A DNA stretch of 38,105 nucleotides from Victivallales bacterium. Its GTDB lineage: Bacteria; Verrucomicrobiota; Lentisphaeria; Oligosphaerales; Lenti-02. Position numbers and translations under genes: made by a program. Positions 26,236 to 35,237 of the stretch are shown piece after piece. The stretch spans positions 1 to 38,105 of the forward strand of contig QKCY01000026.1 in assembly GCA_003245525.1 (NCBI GenBank), in the 5' to 3' direction. The notes below the pieces were generated by a model. The model did no database searches. It was not told the DNA's origin and saw only the letters and a list, made by a program, of their open reading frames with translations. Each line of letters begins with the position of its first letter. Position 1 is the first letter of the stretch.

Positions 26236-26460
26236 TGGAGGAACGCCCGGCCTCGGGCGCGGACGATCCTGCCTTTCGCCCCGCAGGGGCAGAGGAGCAG
26301 AGCCTGGGGCATCGCCCCAGGGAGACGTTCCTCGCGGTCTGGCAGGCTGAATGCCTGCGGCTTGTGCAGGCGGCCCCGGAAGCCGCAGGCCGCTGGCCTG
26401 CCCTTCGGGGCGGACGCAACCCGGGGCGACGCTTCGTTTAGCCCCGGGCTTTGCTGCCGT
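26236..26460. repeat. Cluster of GC-rich palindromes, including copy 2 of the 38-base repeat
   Basis: 26236-26273 repeats 24741-24778. Then cctggggc/gccccagg (26303-26310 with 26314-26321, loop of three) and cccggggc/gccccggg (26420-26427 with 26441-26448). Such hairpin-dense sequence is not expected of coding DNA and looks like nested mobile palindromes. Confidence 0.65.
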
Positions 26461-26545
26461 GGCCCTTCAGGCCGAAAGAGGGGGGCGCGGCCAGCCGCCG
26501 ACCCGGGCCTTTCGTATCACTACCTGCCGACTCCGCCAGGAAGAT

Positions 26546-26639
26546 CTCGCGCAGGGGCGCGGAGAAGGGGTCGGGAAGCCTTTCCGCCAGGCGATTCCCG
26601 TTCCTGCATTTCCTCTGCGCCTCCGCGTCTCTGCGCGAG
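26546..26639. repeat. 94-bp inverted-repeat element (MITE-like)
   Basis: Terminal arms of 19 bases: ctcgcgcaggggcgcggag (26546-26564) against ctccgcgtctctgcgcgag (26621-26639), pairing at 17 of 19 positions. Cores like cgcagagacgcgg are recurrent in many bacterial genomes as small mobile palindromes. No gene inside. Confidence 0.65.
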
Positions 26640-27202
26640 TAACCCCCTTTGGTTGGGGCCAATGGCCGCTGGCCGCTCTACGGGATCTGGGTCCGCCAAC
26701 CCACTGTCAGGGGTGGATCCGCGGGGCCGGAATCGCGACGCGGTGGGGCGAGAGGAGAGGCGAAAACCTCGTATATAGTATAGTTATTTACACTTTAGTC
26801 TAGTAGCGTATAGTTACGACAATAGATAAGCCATATTCCGCTGTTACTACGTATGTTATGTGACTTAATGTCGACCGCGATGCACGTCATCCGCAGGAAT
26901 GACAATACATATCGCACACCAATGCACAGCATTTTGGCGTCCCGAAGCCCTCGCCCTCGCCGATGCGCCTCCCTGTCGCCATCCATTCTACCACCCCTCC
27001 GGTCGCCTTTTTCGCTGCCCGCCTCCCCCCTCCCCGTTCCCCTCCGGTTCCACCCTTCCCTTCACTCGCCCAGCCCAACGTCCAGGATGCCATTCATCGC
27101 CCTCCCCGTTCCTCTTTTCCCCTCCACGATTCCGCGCAGGGCTCCTCCCAGGCTATATTCCGCGCCCGTTGGCCATTGGAACTCCAAGGATTGCATATCC
27201 CC

Positions 27203-28828
27203 ATGACTGCTCTGCCCCACGTCCTCCACCCCCAGCCGATCGCGGCTGCTTTTCCTAGCTTTCTCACCGGCCCGTCGCTCGCCGGCATGGAGAAATACCT
27301 CGCCGACGAGTCCCGTCGGCAGGGAACGGCCGAGGCCATGAGCTTTCCCACCAGCACCGCCGAAGTGGTTGGTGCCGTGGAGGAGGCCAACGAAAAGGGC
27401 TGGCCGATCACCGTCTCCGCGGCCCGCACTGGCATCACGGCGGGGGCCGTGCCGGAAGGTGGGCTTCTCCTTAGTCTGGAGCGCCTCACTGCCATCACCG
27501 GACTCCGCCAGGCAGCGGACGGCACCTTTTACCTTCATTGCGAAGCCGGGGCGCTGCTCGCGGACGTGCAGAAGGGCGTTCGCACCGGTTCCTTTGCCGA
27601 CGTCGCCCAATGGAGCGCGGTCAGCAAGAGGGCTCTGGAAGCCCTGAAACAGGTGAAGCTGTTCTATCCGCCCGATCCGACCGAAACCAGCGCCGCCATC
27701 GGCGGTACGGTGGCCTGCAACGCTTCCGGAGCCCATACCTTTCTCTATGGGCCGACCCGTCCCTACGTGCAGCGCCTCGTCGTGGTGCTCACCGACGGGC
27801 GCGTGCTCGACCTCGAACGGGGCACCCATCTCGCCGGACCCGATGGTCGTTTCGGCATTGCCCAGCCCGATGGCACGGTCGCCTGGGGCACGGTGCCTTC
27901 CTACCTCTGGCCCCGCACCAAGAACTCCGCGGGGTACTACACGGCGCCCGAGCTGGATCTGATCGATCTCTTCATCGGCTCCGAGGGCACGCTCGGCATC
28001 ATCACCGAGGCGGAAATCCGCCTGGTTGCCGCCCCCGAGACGAACTGCGCCATCATGACCTTCTGGCCGGACGAGGCGACGGCGCTGCGTTTCACCCGCG
28101 CCCTGCGCGAGCGTCGGGCGGAGCTCGGCGTCGAGGCCATCGAGTACGTGGATCCCAACGCGATGGCCATGCTTCGCGACCGCCGGACCACCCTCGGGGC
28201 GGCCTCCGGGATTCCCTCCTGTCTCTCCGATTCGGCGCAGAGCGCCATCTACCTCGATATCGGCACCGCCGTGGCCGCTCTGCCCCAGGTGCTGGCCGAA
28301 CTGGCCGAACTGGTCACCACCTGCGGCGGCGATCCCGAGCAATGCTGGAGCGCCATGGAGCGGGACGAGCGGGAACGGCTCCGCATCTTCCGCCATGCTC
28401 TGCCCGAGACCGTGAACTCCATGATTGCCGAAGCCCGCAAACGCCATCCGGGGATCACCAAGCTGGGCACCGACATGGCCGTGCCGGACGAACACCTGGA
28501 GCGGATCATGGCCGTCTACCGGGAGAAGCTCGACGCTGCCGACCTGACCTACGTCGTGTTCGGCCACATCGGCAACAACCACCTGCACGTCAACATCCTG
28601 CCGCGCAATCCCGAAGACTACCGCAAGGGCTGGGAGCTCTACCACGAGTTCGCCCGCACCGTGGTGGAACTGGGCGGCTCGCCCGCCGCCGAACATGGCA
28701 TCGGCAAGCTCAAGACGGACTTCCTGGAATTCCTCGTGGGAGCCAAGGGAATCGCCGAAATGCGGGAGGTGAAGCGGCTCTTCGATCCCGGGATGCGTTT
28801 GGGGATGGGAACGCTCTTTGCCGCGTAG
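27203..28828 (+). CDS. FAD-linked oxidase, D-lactate/glycolate dehydrogenase family
   Basis: 541 residues. FAD_binding_4 fold in the N-terminal half (TVSAARTGITAGAVPEGGLLLSLERL, TSAAIGGTVACNASGAHTFLYGPT) and GSEGTLGIITEAEIRLV; a GlcD-type C-terminal cap with VVFGHIGNNHLHVNILP (metal histidines) and AAEHGIGKLKTDFLE. It oxidises a 2-hydroxy acid such as D-lactate or glycolate, passing electrons to a carrier. There is no separate iron-sulfur subunit beside it, so it may stand alone. The start is ATG 27203 with AAGGA ahead, although the frame is open further upstream through the pyrimidine tract. It precedes the beta-galactosidase gene. Confidence 0.87.
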   Translation: MTALPHVLHPQPIAAAFPSFLTGPSLAGMEKYLADESRRQGTAEAMSFPTSTAEVVGAVEEANEKGWPITVSAARTGITAGAVPEGGLLLSLERLTAITGLRQAADGTFYLHCEAGALLADVQKGVRTGSFADVAQWSAVSKRALEALKQVKLFYPPDPTETSAAIGGTVACNASGAHTFLYGPTRPYVQRLVVVLTDGRVLDLERGTHLAGPDGRFGIAQPDGTVAWGTVPSYLWPRTKNSAGYYTAPELDLIDLFIGSEGTLGIITEAEIRLVAAPETNCAIMTFWPDEATALRFTRALRERRAELGVEAIEYVDPNAMAMLRDRRTTLGAASGIPSCLSDSAQSAIYLDIGTAVAALPQVLAELAELVTTCGGDPEQCWSAMERDERERLRIFRHALPETVNSMIAEARKRHPGITKLGTDMAVPDEHLERIMAVYREKLDAADLTYVVFGHIGNNHLHVNILPRNPEDYRKGWELYHEFARTVVELGGSPAAEHGIGKLKTDFLEFLVGAKGIAEMREVKRLFDPGMRLGMGTLFAA

Positions 28829-28952
28829 GCCTGGCGAACAGGACCACCAAGCAGGAAAAAGGCGAAGCGGGAGAGGCCGTTAGCCCCTTGTGGTGGTAGG
28901 CGTTTGGTGGGCTAGGGTATGGTAGTGGTTTCAGTAAGAAGGAGCCCTGCCC

Positions 28953-31022
28953 ATGTCCACCGAGTACCACGGTCTTGCTCCCCTCGGTCGGGGCGGTCTG
29001 TCGCACCGTCGGCCCACCGCACTCAGCACCTTCCATTTCGGGGCCCCCTACTACCCCGAGCACTGGTCGGCAGACGACCGGCGGGAGGATGCCGCACGGA
29101 TGGCGGAGGCGGAGTTCACGCTCGTCCGCATGGCGGAGTTCGCCTGGGACGTTCTGGAGCCGGAGGAGGGCACCTTCGATTTCTCCCTGTTCGACGAAAC
29201 CATCGCCCGCCTGGGCAAACGGGGCATCCGCACCATGCTCTGCACCCCAACGGCCACGCCTCCCCGCTGGCTGACCTTGGCCCGTCCGGACATCCTCCGG
29301 GAGGATCCCCGCGGGACCCGGATGCAGCATGGGGCCCGCCAGCACGCCTGCCACACCAATCCCTGTTTCCGCGAGTACTCCCGCCGGATCACCCAGGCCA
29401 TGGCCGACCACTATGCGGGCAACCGGCACGTCATCGCCTGGCAGACGGACAACGAGTTCAACTGCCACTTCTCCGAGTGCCACTGTCCCGCCTGCCAGGC
29501 TGGCTTCCAGGACTTCCTGCGCCGCAAGTTCAAGGGCGAGATAGCAAGGTTGAACCAGACCTGGGGAACGGCCTTCTGGGCCCAGACCTACACCGATTTC
29601 GCCCAGATTCCCACGCCCAAACCCGACCGTCCCTGCTACGACAACCCAGCGCACCGGTTGGACTACTACCGGTTCGTGCGCGAATCGGTGGCAGTCTTCC
29701 AGCACGATCAGGTCGCCATCCTGCGGGCCGCCAATCCGCAATGGTTCATCACCCACAACGGCTGTTTCCGCCATATCGACTACCGGGGGCTGTTCGGCGA
29801 GGATCTCGATGCCCTGGGCTATGATGTCTATCCTTTCTTCGATCCCGATCCCGAGCACCGTCCCTATTCGCAGGCCTTCAATCTGGACCGGGTCCGGGCT
29901 CTGACCGGCAACTTCCTGATCCCGGAACACCAGTCGGGACCAGGGGGGCAGGGGGGCTACATGCACGACACCCCCGAACCGGGCGAACTGCGGCGCATGA
30001 CCTACACCTCCATCGCGCGCGGCGCCGACGCGGTGATGTACTTCCGCTGGCGCACCTGCCGGTTTGGCGCGGAGGAGTACTGGCGCGGCATTCTGGACCA
30101 CGACAACGTGCCGCGCCGCGCCTACGACGAGGTGGCCCAGATCGGCCAGGAACTCCGTCGGCTCGGGCCTGCCGTGCTGGGAACCCATGTGCGGGTGGAT
30201 GTGGGCTTGGCAGTGGGGGATGCGGACGTGGAGGAGGCCCACGACATCCTCAGTCTGGGCCTCCCCAACCCCCGCACTATCGCCCAACGCCTCCATGAGG
30301 ACCTCAACCGGGCGGGCTACGCGGTGGGATGCGTCCATCCTGCCGACAGCTTGGGGGCCTTGTCGCTCTTCGTCATCCCGCACTGGGCCTCCTTCGATCC
30401 GGCCTGGGTTCCGGCGCTGGAGCAGTTTGTGCGCCAGGGCGGGGTCCTGGTCATCGGAGCGCGCACCGGGACCAAGGACATGAACAACAACGTGGTGGCG
30501 ACGACCGCCCCCGGCTGCCTGCGGGAGCTGGCCGGGGTGTCCGTACACGAGTACGGGCGGCAGAATGCCCCGGACAAGCGGCCCTTGCGCATCACCTACG
30601 GGGCCGATTCCGCCGCCACGGAACTCTGGTACGAAGTGCTGAAGCTGGAGGATGCGGACGAGTTGGCCACGTGGACCGGACGCCACCTCACCGGCGAGAC
30701 CGCGATCTCCCGGCGACGGATCGGGCGCGGAGCCGTCTACTATGTGGGAACCATGCTTACACCGTCCATCTGCATGCTCGTCTGGTCCCGCGTCCAACTC
30801 GACGCGCGGATCGAACAGCTCTGGCCCGGGACTCCCAGCCAGGTGGAAGTGGTGCTCCGGACCGATGGCTCCCGCCGGGTCTGGTTCTTCACGAACCGGA
30901 GCGACGAGTCCGTGCGCCTGCCCCATACGCCCACCGGGGACAACCTGCTGGACGACGACGAAGTCACCGGCGGACCCATCACCTTGGACCGGCATGGGGT
31001 CCTGATCGTGCGGGAGAGCTAG
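28953..31022 (+). CDS. GH42 beta-galactosidase
   Basis: 689 residues. Seen: FGAPYYPEHWS at the start of the barrel; IAWQTDNEFN, with E168 as acid/base; LIPEHQSGPGG, with E325 as the likely nucleophile; and a cysteine cluster CHFSECHCPAC (C171, C176, C178, C181) as in the zinc site of A-type GH42 enzymes. Domain B (about 400-600, a glutamine-amidotransferase-like fold) and a short C-terminal beta domain follow. GH42 enzymes hydrolyse beta-galactosides, often short galactan pieces, and act in the cytoplasm; no signal peptide is present. AAGGAG precedes ATG 28953. The fusion gene starts 12 bases after its stop, so they form a unit, perhaps for pectic galactan. Confidence 0.9.
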   Translation: MSTEYHGLAPLGRGGLSHRRPTALSTFHFGAPYYPEHWSADDRREDAARMAEAEFTLVRMAEFAWDVLEPEEGTFDFSLFDETIARLGKRGIRTMLCTPTATPPRWLTLARPDILREDPRGTRMQHGARQHACHTNPCFREYSRRITQAMADHYAGNRHVIAWQTDNEFNCHFSECHCPACQAGFQDFLRRKFKGEIARLNQTWGTAFWAQTYTDFAQIPTPKPDRPCYDNPAHRLDYYRFVRESVAVFQHDQVAILRAANPQWFITHNGCFRHIDYRGLFGEDLDALGYDVYPFFDPDPEHRPYSQAFNLDRVRALTGNFLIPEHQSGPGGQGGYMHDTPEPGELRRMTYTSIARGADAVMYFRWRTCRFGAEEYWRGILDHDNVPRRAYDEVAQIGQELRRLGPAVLGTHVRVDVGLAVGDADVEEAHDILSLGLPNPRTIAQRLHEDLNRAGYAVGCVHPADSLGALSLFVIPHWASFDPAWVPALEQFVRQGGVLVIGARTGTKDMNNNVVATTAPGCLRELAGVSVHEYGRQNAPDKRPLRITYGADSAATELWYEVLKLEDADELATWTGRHLTGETAISRRRIGRGAVYYVGTMLTPSICMLVWSRVQLDARIEQLWPGTPSQVEVVLRTDGSRRVWFFTNRSDESVRLPHTPTGDNLLDDDEVTGGPITLDRHGVLIVRES

Positions 31023-31034
31023 CGAGGAATGGTC

Positions 31035-34000
31035 ATGCGAGGATGCTGGATTGCCTTGGCGTTGGCCGTGTGGACGGCCCACGCGGAGGAGAGGGAATGG
31101 ACGCTGCTGTGGAGTGACTCCTTCGCCCAATCGACCAGTCACTGGGAGGTCAGGGCCGAAGGGGCTAACCAGGTGCTGGCAACCGCCTGGGAGGGCAATC
31201 CGGCAGTCTGCCTGCGGGATGTGGTGAACGCCCCCGCCCAGGCTGCGTGCAGTCTGAGCCGGGCCGTACCCGCCTTGCCGGGCGACTACCGCATCTTCTA
31301 CCGCGTCATGCTCCGGCAGGGAGAGGCAGCGGCGTTGAGCCAGGACATGGGGCTGCACTTGTTCGATCCCGGCCTGCTGTTCGATCTCTTCTTTTCCGGC
31401 GGCGAGCTGAAGACGTGGCAAGGCCAGAGCTGGGAAGGCCTGCATCCGCCCGTGAAGTGGGAGGCGGATCGCTGGTATACCGTTCAGGTCGTGCTTCACC
31501 CCGAGGAAGGCACGGCGGAGGTGTCGGTGGACGGCACGGTATCCCGGCCGGTGCGCCTGCGCCGTCCGGGGGCCGCTTTGACCCGGTTGGAGTTCGTGTC
31601 GCAACGGTATGCCACCGGGGAGCTATGGATCGACGATGTGCGGGTGGAGCATCGCCTGCCTGCCGAACTGGCCAGTCAGCCAGGTGAGGATTGGCTCCAG
31701 GCCACCCGGCGCGAGCGGGAAGAGCATTGGTTCGCCGATGCGGGTAGCACGCTGCGCTGGGGCAAGCTGCGGGGCAGGGAAGACGGGGTGGCCGTAGCCC
31801 GGCGTCTGATCACCGGGGATTTCACGGAGAACCCCATCCTCTCCTTCCGGCCCGAAGCGAGCGCCGGTGCCGACGTACGGCTGTATCTGTGTCGGGTTGC
31901 CACCGGGGAAACAGTGCCGCTCGCCATTAGCCCCACCGGAAAGTACGCCCTGTTTGCGGAGACTGGCTGGGATGGTGCCGAGGAGGTCGAACTGCTAGCG
32001 GTGCTGCGGGGGAAAGGGAGCCTCGAACTGGACGATCCCACCGTCTCCTTTCCGGTTTCGGTGGACTACCGCGATGTCGCTGCCATCAGCCCGAGACCCT
32101 ATGCCACGATGCCGGCCAGTTCGGCCTCGCGTCTACCCTTGCCCCTGGAGGCCATCGGAGCCCCCAACTCCACCGGTCCGGTTCGGTTCGGCATTCCGTT
32201 CCCGCCGGGGGGCTTGGACGGCTTGGAGAATCTCGTCCTCTGCGACGAGACCGCCCTGCGGAAGGCCCTCCCCTTGCAGACTCGCTGCCTTTCCGCCTGG
32301 CCGGACGGCAGTATCCGCTGGCTCCTGGTGGACTCCTGGCTCGACCTGCCTGCCACCGGGCGGCGGACGCTCGTTCTTGGCCGGGGAAAGCCGACGGACG
32401 GCGAGCGGGTTGGCAACGCCACCCCGGACCACATTACGCTCCAGGGAAAGGGATTCGCGATTGACCTTCCCCGCCAGGGGTTCCCTTCCTTGCTGGGGCT
32501 TCCCGCCCCCAGCAACGGCACCTGGGACTTCGTGATCGAGGCCGATGGGGTGACCTATCGTGCCAGTGCGGGAACCGCCGAAACCCGGCTGGAAGACGCG
32601 GGGAGCGTCCGTGCCACGGCGGTCGTTGCCGGTACCCTGGCGGCAGGGGACGACGCTCCCTTCCGCTACGAACTGCGCGTCACGACGTATGCCGATAGCA
32701 CCAGCGTGGACATACAACCCACCTTTCTGCTGGACGGTCAGAGCAGCGAGCGCAACCTGGGCCGGGTGAGTCTGCTGTTCGGCATGGCGGGGGAACCCGG
32801 TCCGGTGGCTCTAGGCGGGGACGAACCGCTGCTGTGCAATCGCACTGAGGGCCAGGTCGTGACCCTCTGCCAGGACCGACTGGACCGCTATGAAGCGACT
32901 CTGGGAGACAATTCGCTCGGGAGCGGGCAACGGGCCGAGGGATGGGTTCTGACCCAGGGGATCGGCTTGGCTGTCCGCCGATTTGCCGAGCAATTCCGCA
33001 AGGGCTTCGTGGTCGATGATCACGCGCTGCGCCTGGATCTATGGGCTCCCGGCGAGAGTCGCCGCTTCGGCAACGGTGCCGCCAAAACCCACGATGTCCG
33101 CTTGGCGTTCGGGATGGCGGGGTGGAAGGACGCCCAACAATTGGCGCGCCAGGTGAACGAGCCGACCTTCCTGTATCCCGGCGGCAAGTGGCTTGCCGAA
33201 TCCGGGGCGCTGGGCCCCTTCTCCCTCCCTGACGATTCCCTGGCAGATCTGGACAAGTTCTACGAAGCGGCGTGCGAACGGCGGCTGTCCGAGGCGGAAC
33301 GGCGTCCCGACCGTTCGTTTGGCCTCGTGGACTATGGCGAGACGAACCACATCAACAGCGAGATCGATGCGGCGGTGGCTCTCTACCTGCAATGGGCGCG
33401 CACCGGGCAGCGCCGATGGCTGGATGCCGCGTTGGACTGGTCCCGCCACAGCCAGGACATCGACGTCTGCCAGGCCAGTCCGAATCCACGGGAAATCGGC
33501 ATCCACCACAACCACTACGTTTCGGACCACAACAACGGGGGCCTTACCCTTACCCATACCTGGATTCGTGGCCAGCTTTTCCGCTACTACTTCACGGGTG
33601 ACCAGCGGTCCCTGCTGGTCGCCGACCTGGCCGGGCGGGCTTTCCGGCGGAACATGACGGCGGAAGGACAGCTCTTCGATGGCGGCAATCGGCGGGAAGG
33701 AATCGGGTCCCGCGCCTACGGACGGGCGGACTGGGCGCTCTGCGAACTCTACCAGGCGACGGGGAATCCCGCATGTCTCGATACCATGACCCGGCTCAAT
33801 GCCTATCTGGCGGCCAGTCTGCGGCCCGATGGCGCCCTCCCCGCCAGCCATGATGCCAACGGGGTCTGGACGACCACCGACGAATGTCCCCACATGGCGG
33901 CCATCTGTGCGGTGGGACTGGCTCGGTCGGCCCGTCTTCTGCCACAGACGCAAGCCCGGAATGCGATTGCCGCGCTGGAGCGCATCGCGCGCTGGGAACT

Positions 34001-35237
34001 CAGTCGTGGGGCCATGCCGAACAAGCTCGGCATCATGTACCACAACTACCCCGGCGGCGAGGTGATCCACTATGTGGACGCCACCAGCAACATGCTGGAG
34101 GCTTGGATCTCCCTCTATGGCTTCACCGGCAATGCGCTCTACCGGGATTGGGCGGAGACCATGTACGACAGCCTGATCGAGCAGGGCGACCGCTGGCAGC
34201 ACGACTGGACCATGGGGGCTCGCGGGCTCCTGTTCTACCAGGCACTCCGCACCGCCGCGCCGCCCCGTCTCCCGCGGATTCCCCCCTGGTCGGACGCCCC
34301 ACCGGGTGCCGACGCGGCATTTCTGGCAAGCTGTCAGAACGAGGATGGTGGATTCGGCGTAGTACCGAGTCTGCCGTCCGAGATGGATTCCACCTACCGG
34401 GCAGTGGACGCACTCCGCCTGCTCGGTGCCAGCCCCCTTCTGCCGGAGCGTTGTGGCGCCTGGATTCTGTCCTGCCGGGACAGCCAGGGCGGCTACGCGG
34501 AGGAGCCCCGCTGGTACCCGAATGTCGCGTGGACCTGCTTTGCCGTGGAATCGCTGGCCGCCCTGGGGATTCGCCCCCCTCACCCCGAGGATACGGTCGC
34601 CTGGTTGCGCTCTGCCTTCAACGCCGATGGCGGTTGTGGTTCATCCCCGGTCAAAGGGCCTCTCGCCTACCATCCGGCGTGGTCGTCCACCACGGAGTAC
34701 ACGGCATATGCGATGCGTGCTCTTGCCCTGCTTGGTGCCGAAGCGCCCGACCCGCTGGCAACCCGGGCATTCCTGTTGCAGCGAGGGGTGGATGGAGGCG
34801 GCTTCAACGACAGCCGTGGCAGATCCACCTTGGGGTACACGGCCTTGGCATTGGAAACCCTGCGCCGATTGCCCGATCCAACCAACCAACCAATCTACAC
34901 CGACAGCATGGTGGTCTGGCTCGCGTTGCTCCGGCAAGACAACGGCGGGTACGGCTGGTTGGGAGCGAAGCAGCCCAATCTGCGCAACACCTACGAAATG
35001 CTGGACATCCGCCGTTCCATCCAGGCGACCCTGACAGAATCCCAACTCACCCATTCCCGGCGGTACGTTCTCCATTGCCGCGCCCCGGAGGGGGGATTCG
35101 GTTACCGCCCGGGTTTCATCCCGACAGTTCTCCACACGTGGTATGGGGTGCGGTCCGCCATCATGCTCGGCCCGGAGTCCGAGCCTACGACGGAAACGCC
35201 GAACGCTCCAAGGCCGCGCACAGAAAGTGATAGATAG
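31035..35237 (+). CDS. Secreted YetA-like (exo-rhamnogalacturonan lyase-like) protein fused to prenyltransferase-type alpha/alpha repeats
   Basis: 1400 residues. Signal peptide MRGCWIALALAVWTAHA. Then a concanavalin-like beta-sandwich (about 20-210), a linker region, and from about 385 a YetA/PcRGLX N-terminal RIFT barrel (GIPFPPGGLDGLENL, LQTRCLSAWPDGSIRWLLVD), a central beta part, and an alpha/alpha toroid (NHINSEIDAAVALYLQWA, IHHNHYVSDHNNGGLTL). The last ~300 residues hold six repeats of the form xLxCQxxDGGFG spaced about 46-57 residues, as in prenyltransferase beta subunits; the final GGFGYRPGFIPTVLHTWYG keeps the zinc-type His but the Asp-x-Cys ligands are absent. ATG 31035 fits GAGG better than 31029. 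The end overlaps the convergent SIS gene by 53 bases. Confidence 0.8.
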   Translation: MRGCWIALALAVWTAHAEEREWTLLWSDSFAQSTSHWEVRAEGANQVLATAWEGNPAVCLRDVVNAPAQAACSLSRAVPALPGDYRIFYRVMLRQGEAAALSQDMGLHLFDPGLLFDLFFSGGELKTWQGQSWEGLHPPVKWEADRWYTVQVVLHPEEGTAEVSVDGTVSRPVRLRRPGAALTRLEFVSQRYATGELWIDDVRVEHRLPAELASQPGEDWLQATRREREEHWFADAGSTLRWGKLRGREDGVAVARRLITGDFTENPILSFRPEASAGADVRLYLCRVATGETVPLAISPTGKYALFAETGWDGAEEVELLAVLRGKGSLELDDPTVSFPVSVDYRDVAAISPRPYATMPASSASRLPLPLEAIGAPNSTGPVRFGIPFPPGGLDGLENLVLCDETALRKALPLQTRCLSAWPDGSIRWLLVDSWLDLPATGRRTLVLGRGKPTDGERVGNATPDHITLQGKGFAIDLPRQGFPSLLGLPAPSNGTWDFVIEADGVTYRASAGTAETRLEDAGSVRATAVVAGTLAAGDDAPFRYELRVTTYADSTSVDIQPTFLLDGQSSERNLGRVSLLFGMAGEPGPVALGGDEPLLCNRTEGQVVTLCQDRLDRYEATLGDNSLGSGQRAEGWVLTQGIGLAVRRFAEQFRKGFVVDDHALRLDLWAPGESRRFGNGAAKTHDVRLAFGMAGWKDAQQLARQVNEPTFLYPGGKWLAESGALGPFSLPDDSLADLDKFYEAACERRLSEAERRPDRSFGLVDYGETNHINSEIDAAVALYLQWARTGQRRWLDAALDWSRHSQDIDVCQASPNPREIGIHHNHYVSDHNNGGLTLTHTWIRGQLFRYYFTGDQRSLLVADLAGRAFRRNMTAEGQLFDGGNRREGIGSRAYGRADWALCELYQATGNPACLDTMTRLNAYLAASLRPDGALPASHDANGVWTTTDECPHMAAICAVGLARSARLLPQTQARNAIAALERIARWELSRGAMPNKLGIMYHNYPGGEVIHYVDATSNMLEAWISLYGFTGNALYRDWAETMYDSLIEQGDRWQHDWTMGARGLLFYQALRTAAPPRLPRIPPWSDAPPGADAAFLASCQNEDGGFGVVPSLPSEMDSTYRAVDALRLLGASPLLPERCGAWILSCRDSQGGYAEEPRWYPNVAWTCFAVESLAALGIRPPHPEDTVAWLRSAFNADGGCGSSPVKGPLAYHPAWSSTTEYTAYAMRALALLGAEAPDPLATRAFLLQRGVDGGGFNDSRGRSTLGYTALALETLRRLPDPTNQPIYTDSMVVWLALLRQDNGGYGWLGAKQPNLRNTYEMLDIRRSIQATLTESQLTHSRRYVLHCRAPEGGFGYRPGFIPTVLHTWYGVRSAIMLGPESEPTTETPNAPRPRTESDR

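Larger units (their letters stand above)
26009..27202. other. Long intergenic region with palindromes, an AT-rich block and a pyrimidine-rich tract
   Basis: About 1.2 kb with no convincing large gene. In order: a possible 52-codon minus frame (26018-26176), a cluster of GC-rich palindromes (26236-26460), an inverted-repeat element (26546-26639), a short dispersed repeat (26647-26668), an AT-rich block (about 26765-26900), and a C/T-rich tract on the + strand (about 26955-27140) just before the FAD oxidase. Confidence 0.6.

Noticed and set aside
31029-31034. Start of the fusion protein at the first ATG
   Set aside because: GAGG would sit one base from it; the second ATG at 31035 has normal spacing.
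28710-31604. 964-residue open frame on the minus strand opposite the beta-galactosidase
   Set aside because: It mirrors the GH42 and fusion genes, is rich in Gly, Pro, Arg and His, and has no domain; long antisense frames are expected in high-GC coding DNA.
34319-35160. Active protein prenyltransferase
   Set aside because: The repeats match the fold but the Asp-x-Cys zinc ligands are missing and the protein is exported.
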